Part shown: piece after piece, positions 26,201 to 33,668 of the stretch
How positions within the stretch are numbered: the first letter of the stretch is position 1
Layout of the letters: every line of letters begins with the position of its first letter
Position numbers and translations under genes: made by a program
Notes under the pieces: model-generated
Database searches by the model: none
What the model was told of the DNA's origin: nothing
The model's input: only the letters and a program-made list of their open reading frames with translations
Assembly: GCF_015351235.1 (NCBI RefSeq)
Contig: NZ_JADKSJ010000002.1
Location: 186,001 to 250,000, forward strand
Length of the DNA stretch: 64,000 nt
Direction of reading: 5' to 3'
Source of the DNA: Plantibacter sp. VKM Ac-2880
GTDB lineage: Bacteria > Actinomycetota > Actinomycetes > Actinomycetales > Microbacteriaceae

Positions 26201-27230
26201 GACCGATCCGCACCGGTTGTTCGCCGGTGAGGAGCGCCGCGCAGGCGACGACCGTGGCCTCGGTCGGGCCGTACGTGTTCCAGACCTCGCGTCCGTCGAC
26301 GGCGAGTCGGGCGGCGAGCTCCGGCGGGCAGGCCTCGCCGCCGAAGATGAGCATGCGGATGTTCTCGAGCGACTCCGCCGGCCACATGGCCGCGAGCGTC
26401 GGCACCGTGGACACCACGGTGATGCCCTTCGCGGTGAGCCAGGGACCGAGGTCCATGCCACTGCGGACGAGCGACCGCGGTGCGGGGACGAGGCAGGCAC
26501 CGTGGCCCCAGGCGAGCCACATCTCCTCGCACGAGGCGTCGAAGGCCACGGAGAGGCCTGCGAGCACGCGGTCGCCCGGGCCGAGGGGCTCGGCCTGCAG
26601 GAAGAGTCGGGCCTCGGCGTCGACGAACGCCGCGGCGGACCGGTGGGAGACGGCGACGCCCTTCGGTGTCCCCGTCGATCCCGAGGTGAAGATGATCCAG
26701 GAGTCGTCGTCGAGCCGGGGAGCCTCGAGGATCGGGATCGCCCGGGTCGCCGGGTGCGGTGTCCCCTCGGTGGCGAGCCGGACCGGTTCGCCCGCGGTCT
26801 CGGTCGGCGCTGCGAGACGTCGGAAGACGCCTCCGTCCTCGAGGACCCCGACCACGGCCGCCTCGCCGAACACCAGCCGGGCGCGTTCCTCCGGGTCGTC
26901 GGCGTCGACCGGCACGTACGCGGCTCCCGCGAACAGGATGCCGAGGATGCCGAGGTACAGCTCGCGCGAGCCGGATGCGATCCGCACCCCGACCCGGTCG
27001 CCACGGCGGACACCGGTGGCGAGCAGGGCTGCCGCGAGGCGTTCGGCGCTCACGATGAGTTCGCGGTAGCTGAGCGCGCCCGCCGCGTCCTCGAGCGCGG
27101 AGGCCTCGGGGTGCGCCGCGGCGACGGCACGCAGGACGTCGATCAGGGTGCGTTCGGCGGGCGCACGTCCGCCGCCGAGCAGCGTCGGCTGCCGCTCTGC
27201 AAGCAGGGCGGTGGTGGTCTCAGCGTCCAT
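23244..27230 (-). CDS. Single-module membrane NRPS, epsilon-poly-L-lysine synthetase-like
   Basis: 1328 residues. Adenylation domain, about 1-520: A3 FTSGSTGTPKG (181-191), A5 NTYGPTE (318-324), A7 YRSGD (401-405), A10 PTRTSGKVD (503-511). Carrier domain, about 530-600: DNFFSLGGGS with Ser563. From residue 625 come three repeats of paired membrane helices plus left-handed beta-helix hexapeptides, with no condensation or thioesterase domain. This is the layout and near-length of Pls, which joins L-lysines by epsilon-amide bonds. Specificity residues read by eye are D231 A232 E235 S274 I295 G297 T319 V327 V328 K509, 8 of 10 matching the published Lys code. ATG 27230 follows GAGG at about 8 nt. 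Product and bond type are inferred. Confidence 0.88.
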   Translation of the reverse strand: MDAETTTALLAERQPTLLGGGRAPAERTLIDVLRAVAAAHPEASALEDAAGALSYRELIVSAERLAAALLATGVRRGDRVGVRIASGSRELYLGILGILFAGAAYVPVDADDPEERARLVFGEAAVVGVLEDGGVFRRLAAPTETAGEPVRLATEGTPHPATRAIPILEAPRLDDDSWIIFTSGSTGTPKGVAVSHRSAAAFVDAEARLFLQAEPLGPGDRVLAGLSVAFDASCEEMWLAWGHGACLVPAPRSLVRSGMDLGPWLTAKGITVVSTVPTLAAMWPAESLENIRMLIFGGEACPPELAARLAVDGREVWNTYGPTEATVVACAALLTGEQPVRIGLPLDGWDLAVVDADGVPVEEGGVGELIIGGVGLARYLDPVKDAERYAPMPSLGWHRAYRSGDLVRFEAAGLVFQGRADDQVKIGGRRVELGEIEAALQALPGVSGAAAAVQRTAAGNPVLVGYLAVPDGDAFSLDDALGVLREQLPAPLVPLLAVVSELPTRTSGKVDRSALPWPLGGTDGEDASTLSGTAAWLAEQWTAVLGVRVTAEGDNFFSLGGGSLAAAQLVSLIRTRDAEFTVADIYGHPRLGAMAAELDGRRPERRTRAAAAAPVRPTPLRTQWAQTLLGIPLLILVGLRWLVYLLAGSRVLGLVADVPYLPMVSWWWIALGFLLVVTPIGRMAISVVASRLLLAGVRPGDYPRGGSVHVRLWLAERVADTVGAVSLAGAPWISQYARALGAKIGPDADLHSVPPVTGFLTVGARASIEPEVDLRGYWVDGDTLRLGHVHIGAESTVGARSTLLAGTRIGKRAEIAPGSSVFGRVPSGHLWSGSPAVRVGKAKPVWPTERPPRRRRWLFAYGVGSALLSVLPFLAFVLAASVVAAGAAGAGSLVEFSWRALLWVPVATIVWFLVLAISTIGLVRLLGIGLREGYFPVRSRVGWQVWATERLLDAARTLLFPIYASLFTPVWLRLLGAKVGKNVEASTVLLLPRMTTVGDGAFLADDTMVASYELGGGWMRIAGASVGKRAFLGNSGMAGPGMHVPKNGLVAVLSAAPRKAKSGSSWLGSPPMRLRRQVSDADLDRTYAPPLRLRIARSLWEVCRIVPVMVTTAIALLVLLTLAWFADTWGLGVAVAVSGAVLLAAGAVAAGITTVAKWLIVGPIRAGEHPLWSSFIWRNEVSDTFVEMVAAPWFAAPATGTPALTWWLRSLGARIGRGVWCESYWLPEADLVELGDGATVNRGCVVQTHLFHDRIMSMDQVELAAGATLGPHSVILPGARIDDDATVGPASLVMRGERVPAGTRWSGNPIGPWREVTTAEYREPQVTS

Positions 27231-27388
27231 GCGCGATCCTCTGTCGTCCGGCCATCAGCGCCGCCAACGCTAGGGAGCGCAGGTGGACGGCCGGTGAACC
27301 CCAGTCAACCGCGAGGTGTCGCGGGCGCGACGGCGACGCACCGCACGCCCGGGGGAAGCTCGCCGGACTCGCGCCTACCATGGCCTGC
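27231..27388. promoter_or_regulatory. Divergent promoter region between synthetase and gabT
   Basis: Leftward: TAGCGT (minus strand, about 27268-27273) is a -10 candidate for the synthetase, with GAGG as SD. Rightward: TACCAT 27376-27381 ends 7 nt before gabT ATG 27389 (leaderless). I see no clear operator palindrome. Confidence 0.4.
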
Positions 27389-28723
27389 ATGACCATCGAA
27401 TACTCCGTGCCCCAGGAACGTCAGCTCGTGACCGCCATCCCCGGTCCCCGATCGCTCGCCCTCACGGAACGGCGCCGTTCCGCAGTGTCGCGCGGCGCGG
27501 GCAACCTCGCCCCGGTCTGGATGGACCACGGCTCCGGCGGCATCCTCGTGGACGTCGACGGCAACCGCATCATCGACCTCGGCACCGGCATCGGCGTCAC
27601 GACCATCGGCCACGCCAACCCGGACGTCGCCGCGGCAGCCGCCGAACAGGCCACGAAGCTCACGCACACGCTCTTCACGGTGACTCCGTACGAGAACTAC
27701 CTGCGGGTGGCGGAGAAGCTCGCCGAGATCACCCCGGGCGACTTCGAGAAGCACTCGATCCTCTTGAACTCCGGGGCCGAGGCCGTGGAGAACGCCGTCA
27801 AGATCGCGAAGAAGTACACGGGGCGCCGCGCGATCGTCGCGCTCGACCACGCCTTCCACGGCCGGACGAACCTCACCATGGCGATGACCTACCGCCCCGC
27901 CCCCGAGCGGCTCGGCTTCGGTCCGTTCCCCGGCGAGATCTACAGCGTCCCGCTGTCCTACCCCTTCCGCGACGGGCTCACCGGCCCTGAGGCCGCCGAG
28001 GTGACGATCGACTACATCGAACGGCACATCGGTGCGAGCGAGGTCGCCGGGTTCTTCGCCGAACCGATCCTCGGCGACGGCGGCATCGTGATCCCCGCCC
28101 CCGGCTACTTCTCGCGCATCAGCGAGTGGTGCACCGAGAACGGCATCGTGTTCGTCGCCGACGAGATCCAGGCCGGCATCGGTCGGACGGGTGCCTGGTA
28201 CTCGATCGAGCACCACGGCGTCGTCCCCGACCTCATCACGAGCGCCAAGGGGATCGCCGGCGGCTTCCCGCTCTCGGCGGTCACGGGTCGTGCCGAGATC
28301 ATGGACTCGGTACAGCCCGGCGGCATCGGTGGCACCTTCGGCGGCAACCCGGTGTCGACCGCCGCGGCGCTCGCCACCTTCGAGGTGATCGAACGGGAAG
28401 ACCTGCTGGGCGAGGCGCGTCGAGTGGGAGCCACGCTGCAGGCGCTCATGGGCGACTGGGCCGAGCGGTTCGACATCGTCGGCGAGGTCCGGATCATCGG
28501 CGCGATGGCCGGTGTCGAACTCGTCGTCCCGGGCACGAAGCAGCCGCACCCCACGGCGCTGCAGACGATCATCGATGCGGCGATCGCCCAGGGCGTGCTC
28601 GTCCTCGACGCCGGCTCGTGGGACTCGGTGCTCCGGTTGCTCCCGAGCGCGGTCATCTCCGACGAGCTGCTTCGCGACGCGGTCTCGGTCCTCGAGGACG
28701 CGCTGGCACAGGTCACGTCCTAG
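27389..28723 (+). CDS. gabT: 4-aminobutyrate aminotransferase (class III PLP aminotransferase)
   Basis: 444 residues. It transfers the omega-amino group of GABA (or a similar omega-amino acid) to 2-oxoglutarate, giving succinate semialdehyde. Visible are the PLP-ring segment NSGAEAVENAVKIA, HAFHGRTNLTMAMT, the DEIQAGIGRTG Asp that contacts the pyridine nitrogen, and the PLP lysine in TSAKGIAGGFPLSAVTG (about residue 287). ATG 27389 is supported by TACCAT ending 7 nt upstream; ATG 27380 overlaps that box. It is divergent from the synthetase. It could supply or remove omega-amino acids, but it also fits ordinary GABA catabolism together with the class-I amidotransferase-like gene at 29.6 kb. 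Confidence 0.9.
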   Translation: MTIEYSVPQERQLVTAIPGPRSLALTERRRSAVSRGAGNLAPVWMDHGSGGILVDVDGNRIIDLGTGIGVTTIGHANPDVAAAAAEQATKLTHTLFTVTPYENYLRVAEKLAEITPGDFEKHSILLNSGAEAVENAVKIAKKYTGRRAIVALDHAFHGRTNLTMAMTYRPAPERLGFGPFPGEIYSVPLSYPFRDGLTGPEAAEVTIDYIERHIGASEVAGFFAEPILGDGGIVIPAPGYFSRISEWCTENGIVFVADEIQAGIGRTGAWYSIEHHGVVPDLITSAKGIAGGFPLSAVTGRAEIMDSVQPGGIGGTFGGNPVSTAAALATFEVIEREDLLGEARRVGATLQALMGDWAERFDIVGEVRIIGAMAGVELVVPGTKQPHPTALQTIIDAAIAQGVLVLDAGSWDSVLRLLPSAVISDELLRDAVSVLEDALAQVTS

Positions 28724-28744
28724 CGGACCGGCCGGGCGGGCGGC

Positions 28745-29575
28745 TCAGTCGACGGTGACGAAGTCGATGAGCTGCTCGACCCGGCCGAGCAGCTCGGGCT
28801 CGAGGTCGTTGAACGTCCGGACCTGACCGAGGATGCGCTTCCAGGCGCGGGCGATGTCGGCCTGCGTGTCGTGGGGCCAGCCGAAGGCCTGGCAGATGCC
28901 CTTCTTCCACTCGATCGACCGCGGGATGGTCGGCCACTCCTGCAGCCCGACCCGCGCAGGCTTCACGGCCTGCCAGACGTCGACGTAGGGGTGGCCGACG
29001 ATGAGGACGTTCCGGCCGTTCGGCCCGGCCATGACCGCATCGGCGATGCGCTGCTCCTTCGAGCCGCGGACCAGGTGGTCGACGAGCACGCCGACGCGCC
29101 GGTCGGGGCCCGGCTGGAACTCGGCGAGCGCCGCGTCGAGGTGGTCGACGCCGGCGAGGTACTCCACGACGACGCCCTCGACGCGGAGGTCGTCGCCCCA
29201 GACCCGCTCGACGAGTTCCGCGTCGTGCCGCCCCTCGACGAAGATCCGGCTCGCGCGAGCCACCCGGGCGTTCGTCTCCACGGCGAAGGACCCGGACGCC
29301 GTCCGGGCACGACCGGTGGGGGCACGTTTCGGCACGACGAGGACGACCGGTTCCCCCTCGAGGAGGAACCCGGCGCCCATGGGGAACACGCGACGTTTGC
29401 CCCGGTAGTCCTCCAGCTCGACCGTCTTCGCCTCGACGCGCGTGATGGCACCGCAGAAGCCGCCGAGCTCCTCGACGACGAGATCGGTCACGGCCTCGAC
29501 CTCTCGGGCGACCACCCGGTTCTTCTTCCGCCAGTCACCCGCGAGGACGTCCTGGCCATACCTGTCTTCGAACAC
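28745..29575 (-). CDS. DUF3097 family protein (conserved actinobacterial, TOPRIM-like)
   Basis: 276 residues, matching the DUF3097 family of uncharacterised actinobacterial proteins. Recognisable stretches are MFEDRYGQDVLAGDWRKKNRVV at the N-terminus, the acidic FVEGRHDAELVERVWGDDL and GVLVDHLVRGSKEQRIADAV, which resemble TOPRIM acidic patches, and IEWKKGICQAFGWPHDTQ near the end. The biochemical role is unknown. GTG 29575 is leaderless: TAGCGT ends 6 nt upstream. It is convergent with gabT, 21 bp apart. Confidence 0.8.
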   Translation of the reverse strand: MFEDRYGQDVLAGDWRKKNRVVAREVEAVTDLVVEELGGFCGAITRVEAKTVELEDYRGKRRVFPMGAGFLLEGEPVVLVVPKRAPTGRARTASGSFAVETNARVARASRIFVEGRHDAELVERVWGDDLRVEGVVVEYLAGVDHLDAALAEFQPGPDRRVGVLVDHLVRGSKEQRIADAVMAGPNGRNVLIVGHPYVDVWQAVKPARVGLQEWPTIPRSIEWKKGICQAFGWPHDTQADIARAWKRILGQVRTFNDLEPELLGRVEQLIDFVTVD

Positions 29576-29581
29576 CCGTCA

Positions 29582-29587
29582 ACGCTA
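29582..29587 (-). promoter_or_regulatory. -10 box, leaderless DUF3097 gene
   Basis: TAGCGT on the minus strand ends 6 nt before GTG 29575. Confidence 0.45.
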
Positions 29588-29647
29588 CGACAGCGCGGTG
29601 CACAACCCAGGAGCGCTCCGGCGTGGCGTCGGGCGACCGGCGATCGG

Positions 29648-30394
29648 TCAGGCGGCTGCGCGCTCCGCCTCGCGGGCGAGGCCACCGAGCAGCAGCTCGA
29701 GCTGGTCGTCGACGGTGCCGGGGTCCTCCGGGTGCCACTGCACGCCCGTGATGGGCAGGGTGTGGTGCTCGATCGCCTCCACGGTGCCGTCGGAGGACCA
29801 GGCGACCGCACGGAGTCCGTCGCCGAGCTCGCCGACCGCCTGGTGGTGGGCGCTCTGCACCTGGAGGTGCCGGGCACGCAGCCGGAAGGCGAGGGCGCTC
29901 GACGGGTCGAGCTCGACCTCGTGGGGCGTCATGCTCTGATCGACCGGGACGCCGTCATTGCGGTGGGCGCTGTGGGCGCCGAGGTCCTGGACGAGGGTGC
30001 CGCCGAGGGCGACGTTGATGATCTGGTGTCCGCGGCAGATGCCGAGGAGCGGCGTCCCGCGTTCGGCGGCGCGTCGCGCCACGGCGAGCTGTGCGCGGTC
30101 GGCCTCCGGGAAGTGCTGTCCCTCGGCGCGGTAGCCGGTGGCTCCCCCGTAGTGGATGGGGTCGATGTCGGCTCCGCCCATGAGGACGACGGCCGAGGCA
30201 CCGTCGGTCGCGGCGAGGAGGGCCTCGGTGCCGAGGTCCTCCGCGGCCCACCGCGTCACCCGCCACCCGGCCCGTTCGGCCGCCGCGATGGTGCGACCGA
30301 GGAGGATCTGCACGTACTCGTGGTACGCCTGGTCGTCCTCGCGGAACCTCGTGACCTCGACGAGCGCCAGCATGGGTGAGACGTGTCCTTGCAT
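29648..30394 (-). CDS. Gamma-glutamyl-gamma-aminobutyrate hydrolase family (class I amidotransferase, PuuD-like)
   Basis: 248 residues, a stand-alone class I glutamine-amidotransferase fold. GGADIDPIHYG and the nucleophile elbow LLGICRGHQIINVALGG (Cys about 117) match PuuD, which cleaves gamma-glutamyl-GABA. The catalytic His lies in ITGVQWHPED. ATG 30394 is fixed by GGAAGGAG at 5 nt; the frame is open further upstream without family sequence. Proximity to gabT would fit GABA or putrescine catabolism, but the other Puu genes are not here, so the substrate is unsettled. Confidence 0.85.
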   Translation of the reverse strand: MQGHVSPMLALVEVTRFREDDQAYHEYVQILLGRTIAAAERAGWRVTRWAAEDLGTEALLAATDGASAVVLMGGADIDPIHYGGATGYRAEGQHFPEADRAQLAVARRAAERGTPLLGICRGHQIINVALGGTLVQDLGAHSAHRNDGVPVDQSMTPHEVELDPSSALAFRLRARHLQVQSAHHQAVGELGDGLRAVAWSSDGTVEAIEHHTLPITGVQWHPEDPGTVDDQLELLLGGLAREAERAAA

Positions 30395-30642
30395 GATGCT
30401 CCTTCCAGGGGTTCCGCGACGGGGACGCCACCAGTCTCGTCGCGCCGATCCGCGGACGCGACCGGAGGCGTCACGGTCGGTAACAGAGTGACGACGTCCG
30501 AGGTGTCGGCGCCGCATAGCACAGCTCGCAGCCGGCTCCCCCGCCCACAGGCACCGGTAGAGAAGTGCTGGTCCCGGACCTAGACTCGGACCCGAGCCGC
30601 GGGGTGGGGCTCGACGGGTCCGAACGAGTGACGAGGTGGCCG
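30395..30642. promoter_or_regulatory. Divergent intergenic region before the TPM gene
   Basis: 248 bp between the PuuD-like and TPM genes. A TAGACT -10 candidate lies near 30580 rightward, about 60 nt before the TPM start. No gene is seen. Confidence 0.3.
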
Positions 30643-32733
30643 ATGCGGGTTCGCTGGGCGGTATCGATCTGGGCGTTCTGCCTGGCCATGCTCCTCGGCG
30701 CGGGGGCGACCGCAGCCTGGGCGGAGAGCCCCGTGGACCTCGGAGCCGGACGCGTCTCGGACAGCGCCGGCGTCCTGAACGCAGCCCAGGTCTCCGAGAT
30801 CACGGCCGCGGTCGACGACCTCTCCTCCGAGCACGGCGTCGACCTCTGGGTCGTGTACGTCCCGACCTTCACGGATCCGAGCGACGCCGAGGGGTGGGCG
30901 AACAGGACCGCCGAGGACAACAACCTCGCACCGAACCAGTACCTCCTGGCCATCGCGACGGAGGGTCGCGCCTACTACCTCTCCGGTGACTCCAGCGGTC
31001 CGGTCAGCGGCGACCAGCTCACCGAGATCGAGCAGCAGCGCATCCTGCCGCAGCTGCGTGACGAGGACTGGGCCGGTGCCGGCGTCGCGGCCGCCCAGGG
31101 CCTCGGCTCCGCAGTGGGCGGCGGGTCCACCGGCTCCTCGGGGACCGACGGTGGCGGCTCGGCCGGATGGCTGACCATCCTGCTGATCGTCGTCGTGGCG
31201 GTCGTGGCCGTCGTCCTCCTGGTCGTCTTCCTCCGCCGGCGGCGCGGCTCGTCTGGTCAGGGCCCGGCTGTGACCGGGCGAGCGGGCGCGCCGGTCGATC
31301 CGCTGACGACCACACCGATCCCGGAGCTCGAGCGACTTGCCGGAAGCGCCCTCGTGCAGACCGACGACGCCGTCCGCACGAGCGAGGAGGAACTCGGCTT
31401 CGCGACCGCCTCCTACGGCGAGCAGGCCACGGCGGCGTTCACCGCAGCCCTCGCCGGAGCGAAGGAGCAGCTCACGCAGGCGTTCGCGCTGCGGCAGCGG
31501 CTCGACGACGCCGAACCGGACACCGAGCAGCAGCAGCGCGACTGGAACATCGAGATCATCCGACGCTGCGAACACGCGAACCACGTTCTCGACGAACAGG
31601 CCGCGTCCTTCGACGAACTCCGCGCCCTCGAGCGGAACGCGCCGGCGGCCGTCGAGGAGCTCCGAGCGAGGACGGCCGCCGCGGAACCCGCGGTGCAGAC
31701 GGCTCGCGAGACGGTGACCGCCCTGCAGGCGAGGTACACGCCCGACGCGCTCATCACGGTCATCGACAACCCGTCGGAGGCGGCCGAGCGCCTCACCTTC
31801 GCCTCCGCGGCCGTCGCCGACGCTGCGGCCAGGCTCGCCGCCGGCGATTCGGGCGAGGCTGCCGTCGGCATCCGCGCCGCGGAGGAGGCGCTCGACCAGA
31901 GCACGCAACTGACGGGCGCAGTCAAGCGCCTGCAGGCGGATCTGATGGCCGCCGAGCAGCAGGTGGCCGCTCGGCTCGCCGAACTCGACGGCGACGTCGC
32001 CGCCGCGGCCGGCCAGACGGATCCGACCGGGAGCCTCGCGGCGGCCGTCGCGAGCACGTCCGCCACGGTCGCCCAGGTGCGGACCGCGCTCGGCGCGCCA
32101 AACAACCCGATCGCCCTGCTCGCCCGGCTGGACGCCGCCAACGCCCAGATCGACGGGGCCCTGCAAGGGGTCCGCACCGCGGCCGAGCAGCGGCGGCGCG
32201 CGGTCGCCGCGCTCGGCCAGACCCTGCAGACTGCGCAGGCGCAGGTGTCCGCCGCGGAGGACTTCGTCGTGTCCCGACGCGGCGCCGTCGGGCCGGAGGC
32301 GAGGACCCGTCTCGCCGAAGCCGGACGCAGCCTCGTGCAGGCGCAGGGCCTCGCCCCGACCGACCCGACGCAGGCCCTCTCCCTCGCCCAGCGTGCCATC
32401 ACGCTCGCCGGCCAGGCCGTGCAGCTCGCCCAGGCCGATCTCGGACAATTCCAGAACCAGTCGGCCGGCGGCCTCGACGGGATGTTCGGCGGCGGCGGTC
32501 AGGGCGGCGGCAACGGCATGCTCGGCGCCGTGCTCGGCGGCATCCTCATCAACTCCGTCCTCGGCGGGGGCGGCGGTTCGCGCTCCGGGGGCGGCATGTT
32601 CGGCGGGGGCGGCGGCGGCAGCCGGTCACGCAGTGGCGGCGGCATGTTCGGCGGCGGCGGCGGTCGCTCACGCAGCGCCGGCAGCTTCGGCGGCGGAGGC
32701 ACCCGCTCGAGGCGCGGCGGTGGCCGATTCTGA
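30643..32733 (+). CDS. TPM-domain membrane protein with long coiled coil and Gly/Ser-rich tail
   Basis: 696 residues. A signal sequence (MRVRWAVSIWAFCLAMLLGAGATAAWA) precedes an extracytoplasmic TPM/Psb32 domain (about 30-170, VDDLSSEHGVDLWVVYVPTF). One membrane helix (ILLIVVVAVVAVVLLVVFL, about 185-203) leads to a cytoplasmic, Ala/Glu/Gln-rich helical region (about 230-600) with heptad character and many AAxAxL stretches. A low-complexity tail of GGGG, SRS and MFGGGG blocks ends the protein. TPM proteins are associated with membrane-stress and photosystem-repair functions. It is followed 76 bp later by PspA, suggesting a joint membrane-stress role. ATG 30643 is preferred over GTG 30628 because it directly begins the signal peptide. 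Confidence 0.82.
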   Translation: MRVRWAVSIWAFCLAMLLGAGATAAWAESPVDLGAGRVSDSAGVLNAAQVSEITAAVDDLSSEHGVDLWVVYVPTFTDPSDAEGWANRTAEDNNLAPNQYLLAIATEGRAYYLSGDSSGPVSGDQLTEIEQQRILPQLRDEDWAGAGVAAAQGLGSAVGGGSTGSSGTDGGGSAGWLTILLIVVVAVVAVVLLVVFLRRRRGSSGQGPAVTGRAGAPVDPLTTTPIPELERLAGSALVQTDDAVRTSEEELGFATASYGEQATAAFTAALAGAKEQLTQAFALRQRLDDAEPDTEQQQRDWNIEIIRRCEHANHVLDEQAASFDELRALERNAPAAVEELRARTAAAEPAVQTARETVTALQARYTPDALITVIDNPSEAAERLTFASAAVADAAARLAAGDSGEAAVGIRAAEEALDQSTQLTGAVKRLQADLMAAEQQVAARLAELDGDVAAAAGQTDPTGSLAAAVASTSATVAQVRTALGAPNNPIALLARLDAANAQIDGALQGVRTAAEQRRRAVAALGQTLQTAQAQVSAAEDFVVSRRGAVGPEARTRLAEAGRSLVQAQGLAPTDPTQALSLAQRAITLAGQAVQLAQADLGQFQNQSAGGLDGMFGGGGQGGGNGMLGAVLGGILINSVLGGGGGSRSGGGMFGGGGGGSRSRSGGGMFGGGGGRSRSAGSFGGGGTRSRRGGGRF

Positions 32734-32809
32734 CCCCGCGCAGCCATCAGATCCCAGTGTCCGAGACGAACCCAACCGATCCAGCAGGACCAGAGAGAGG
32801 AACCACACC

Positions 32810-33583
32810 ATGGCAGAGAAGCAGTCCATCTTCGGACGCATCGCCCAGCTGACCAAGGCCAACATCAACGCGCTGCTCGACTCCGCCGAGGACCCGCAGA
32901 AGATGCTCGACCAGATGGTCCGCGACTACACGAACTCCATCGCCGACGCCGAGAGCGCGATCGCCGAGACCATCGGCAACCTCCGCCTCCTCGAACAGGA
33001 CCACCAGCAGGACGTCGAAGCGGCCTCGGAGTGGGGCACCAAGGCGCTGGCCGCCAGCCGGAAGGCCGACGAGTACCGGCAGGCCGGCAATACCGCCGAC
33101 GCGGACAAGTTCGACAACCTCGCGAAGATCGCCCTCCAGCGCCAGATCGGCGCGGAGAACGAGGCCAAGCAGGCCGAGCCGCAGCTCGCGTCGCAGACGA
33201 AGGTCGTCGAGCAGCTGAAGAACGGCCTCAACGGCATGAAGTCGAAGCTCGAGCAGCTGAAGACGAAGCGCAGCGAGCTCGTCGCCCGCGCGAAGACCGC
33301 CGAAGCCCAGCGCAAGGTCGCGGACGCGGTCGGAAGCATCGACATCATGGACCCGACGAGCGACCTGAGTCGCTACGAAGACAAGATCCGTCGCGAGGAG
33401 GCGAAGGTGCTCGGTCAGCAGGAGCTCGCCGCCTCGAGCCTCGACGCGCAGTTCAACGACCTCGAGGACCTCGGCGAGCTGACCGAGGTCGAGGCCCGCT
33501 TGGCCGCGCTGAAGAGCGGCGCGCCGTCGTCGCCCGCGATCGAGTCCTCGGGCCCCGAGTTCACGCCGAACGCCGGTCGGTAA
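32810..33583 (+). CDS. pspA: PspA/IM30 (ESCRT-III-like) membrane-stress protein
   Basis: 257 residues, almost entirely helical. The N-terminal segment SIFGRIAQLTKANINALLDSAEDPQKMLDQMVRDY is the PspA amphipathic helix and first hairpin. Long heptad-rich helices follow through about residue 220, then a short disordered tail ends in SSGPEFTPNAGR. The family coats and protects stressed membranes. ATG 32810 is preceded by GAGAGAGG at 9 nt. It sits downstream of the TPM-domain gene, a known Psp-type partner arrangement, and ends at a strong terminator. Confidence 0.93.
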   Translation: MAEKQSIFGRIAQLTKANINALLDSAEDPQKMLDQMVRDYTNSIADAESAIAETIGNLRLLEQDHQQDVEAASEWGTKALAASRKADEYRQAGNTADADKFDNLAKIALQRQIGAENEAKQAEPQLASQTKVVEQLKNGLNGMKSKLEQLKTKRSELVARAKTAEAQRKVADAVGSIDIMDPTSDLSRYEDKIRREEAKVLGQQELAASSLDAQFNDLEDLGELTEVEARLAALKSGAPSSPAIESSGPEFTPNAGR

Positions 33584-33592
33584 CGACGACCC

Positions 33593-33623
33593 GACGGGTC
33601 CCCGGGGCGACCCGGGGCCCGTC
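33593..33623 (+). terminator. GNRA-capped terminator hairpin after pspA
   Basis: Left arm 33593-33606 and right arm 33611-33623 form a 13-bp GC-rich stem with one bulged T and a GCGA tetraloop, 10 nt after the pspA stop. No U tract follows, as is usual in this GC range. Confidence 0.7.
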
Positions 33624-33668
33624 GCCATCGCCCCACGCACCGCCGCACCACCCCCAGGAAGGCATCGC

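Noticed and set aside
23724-27392. A 1222-codon open frame antisense to the synthetase gene, and similar long frames opposite rho, argS and the polysaccharide genes
   Set aside because: Translation is Arg/Asp/Gly/His-rich with no recognisable domain. It mirrors the GC-skewed codon positions of the real gene on the other strand.
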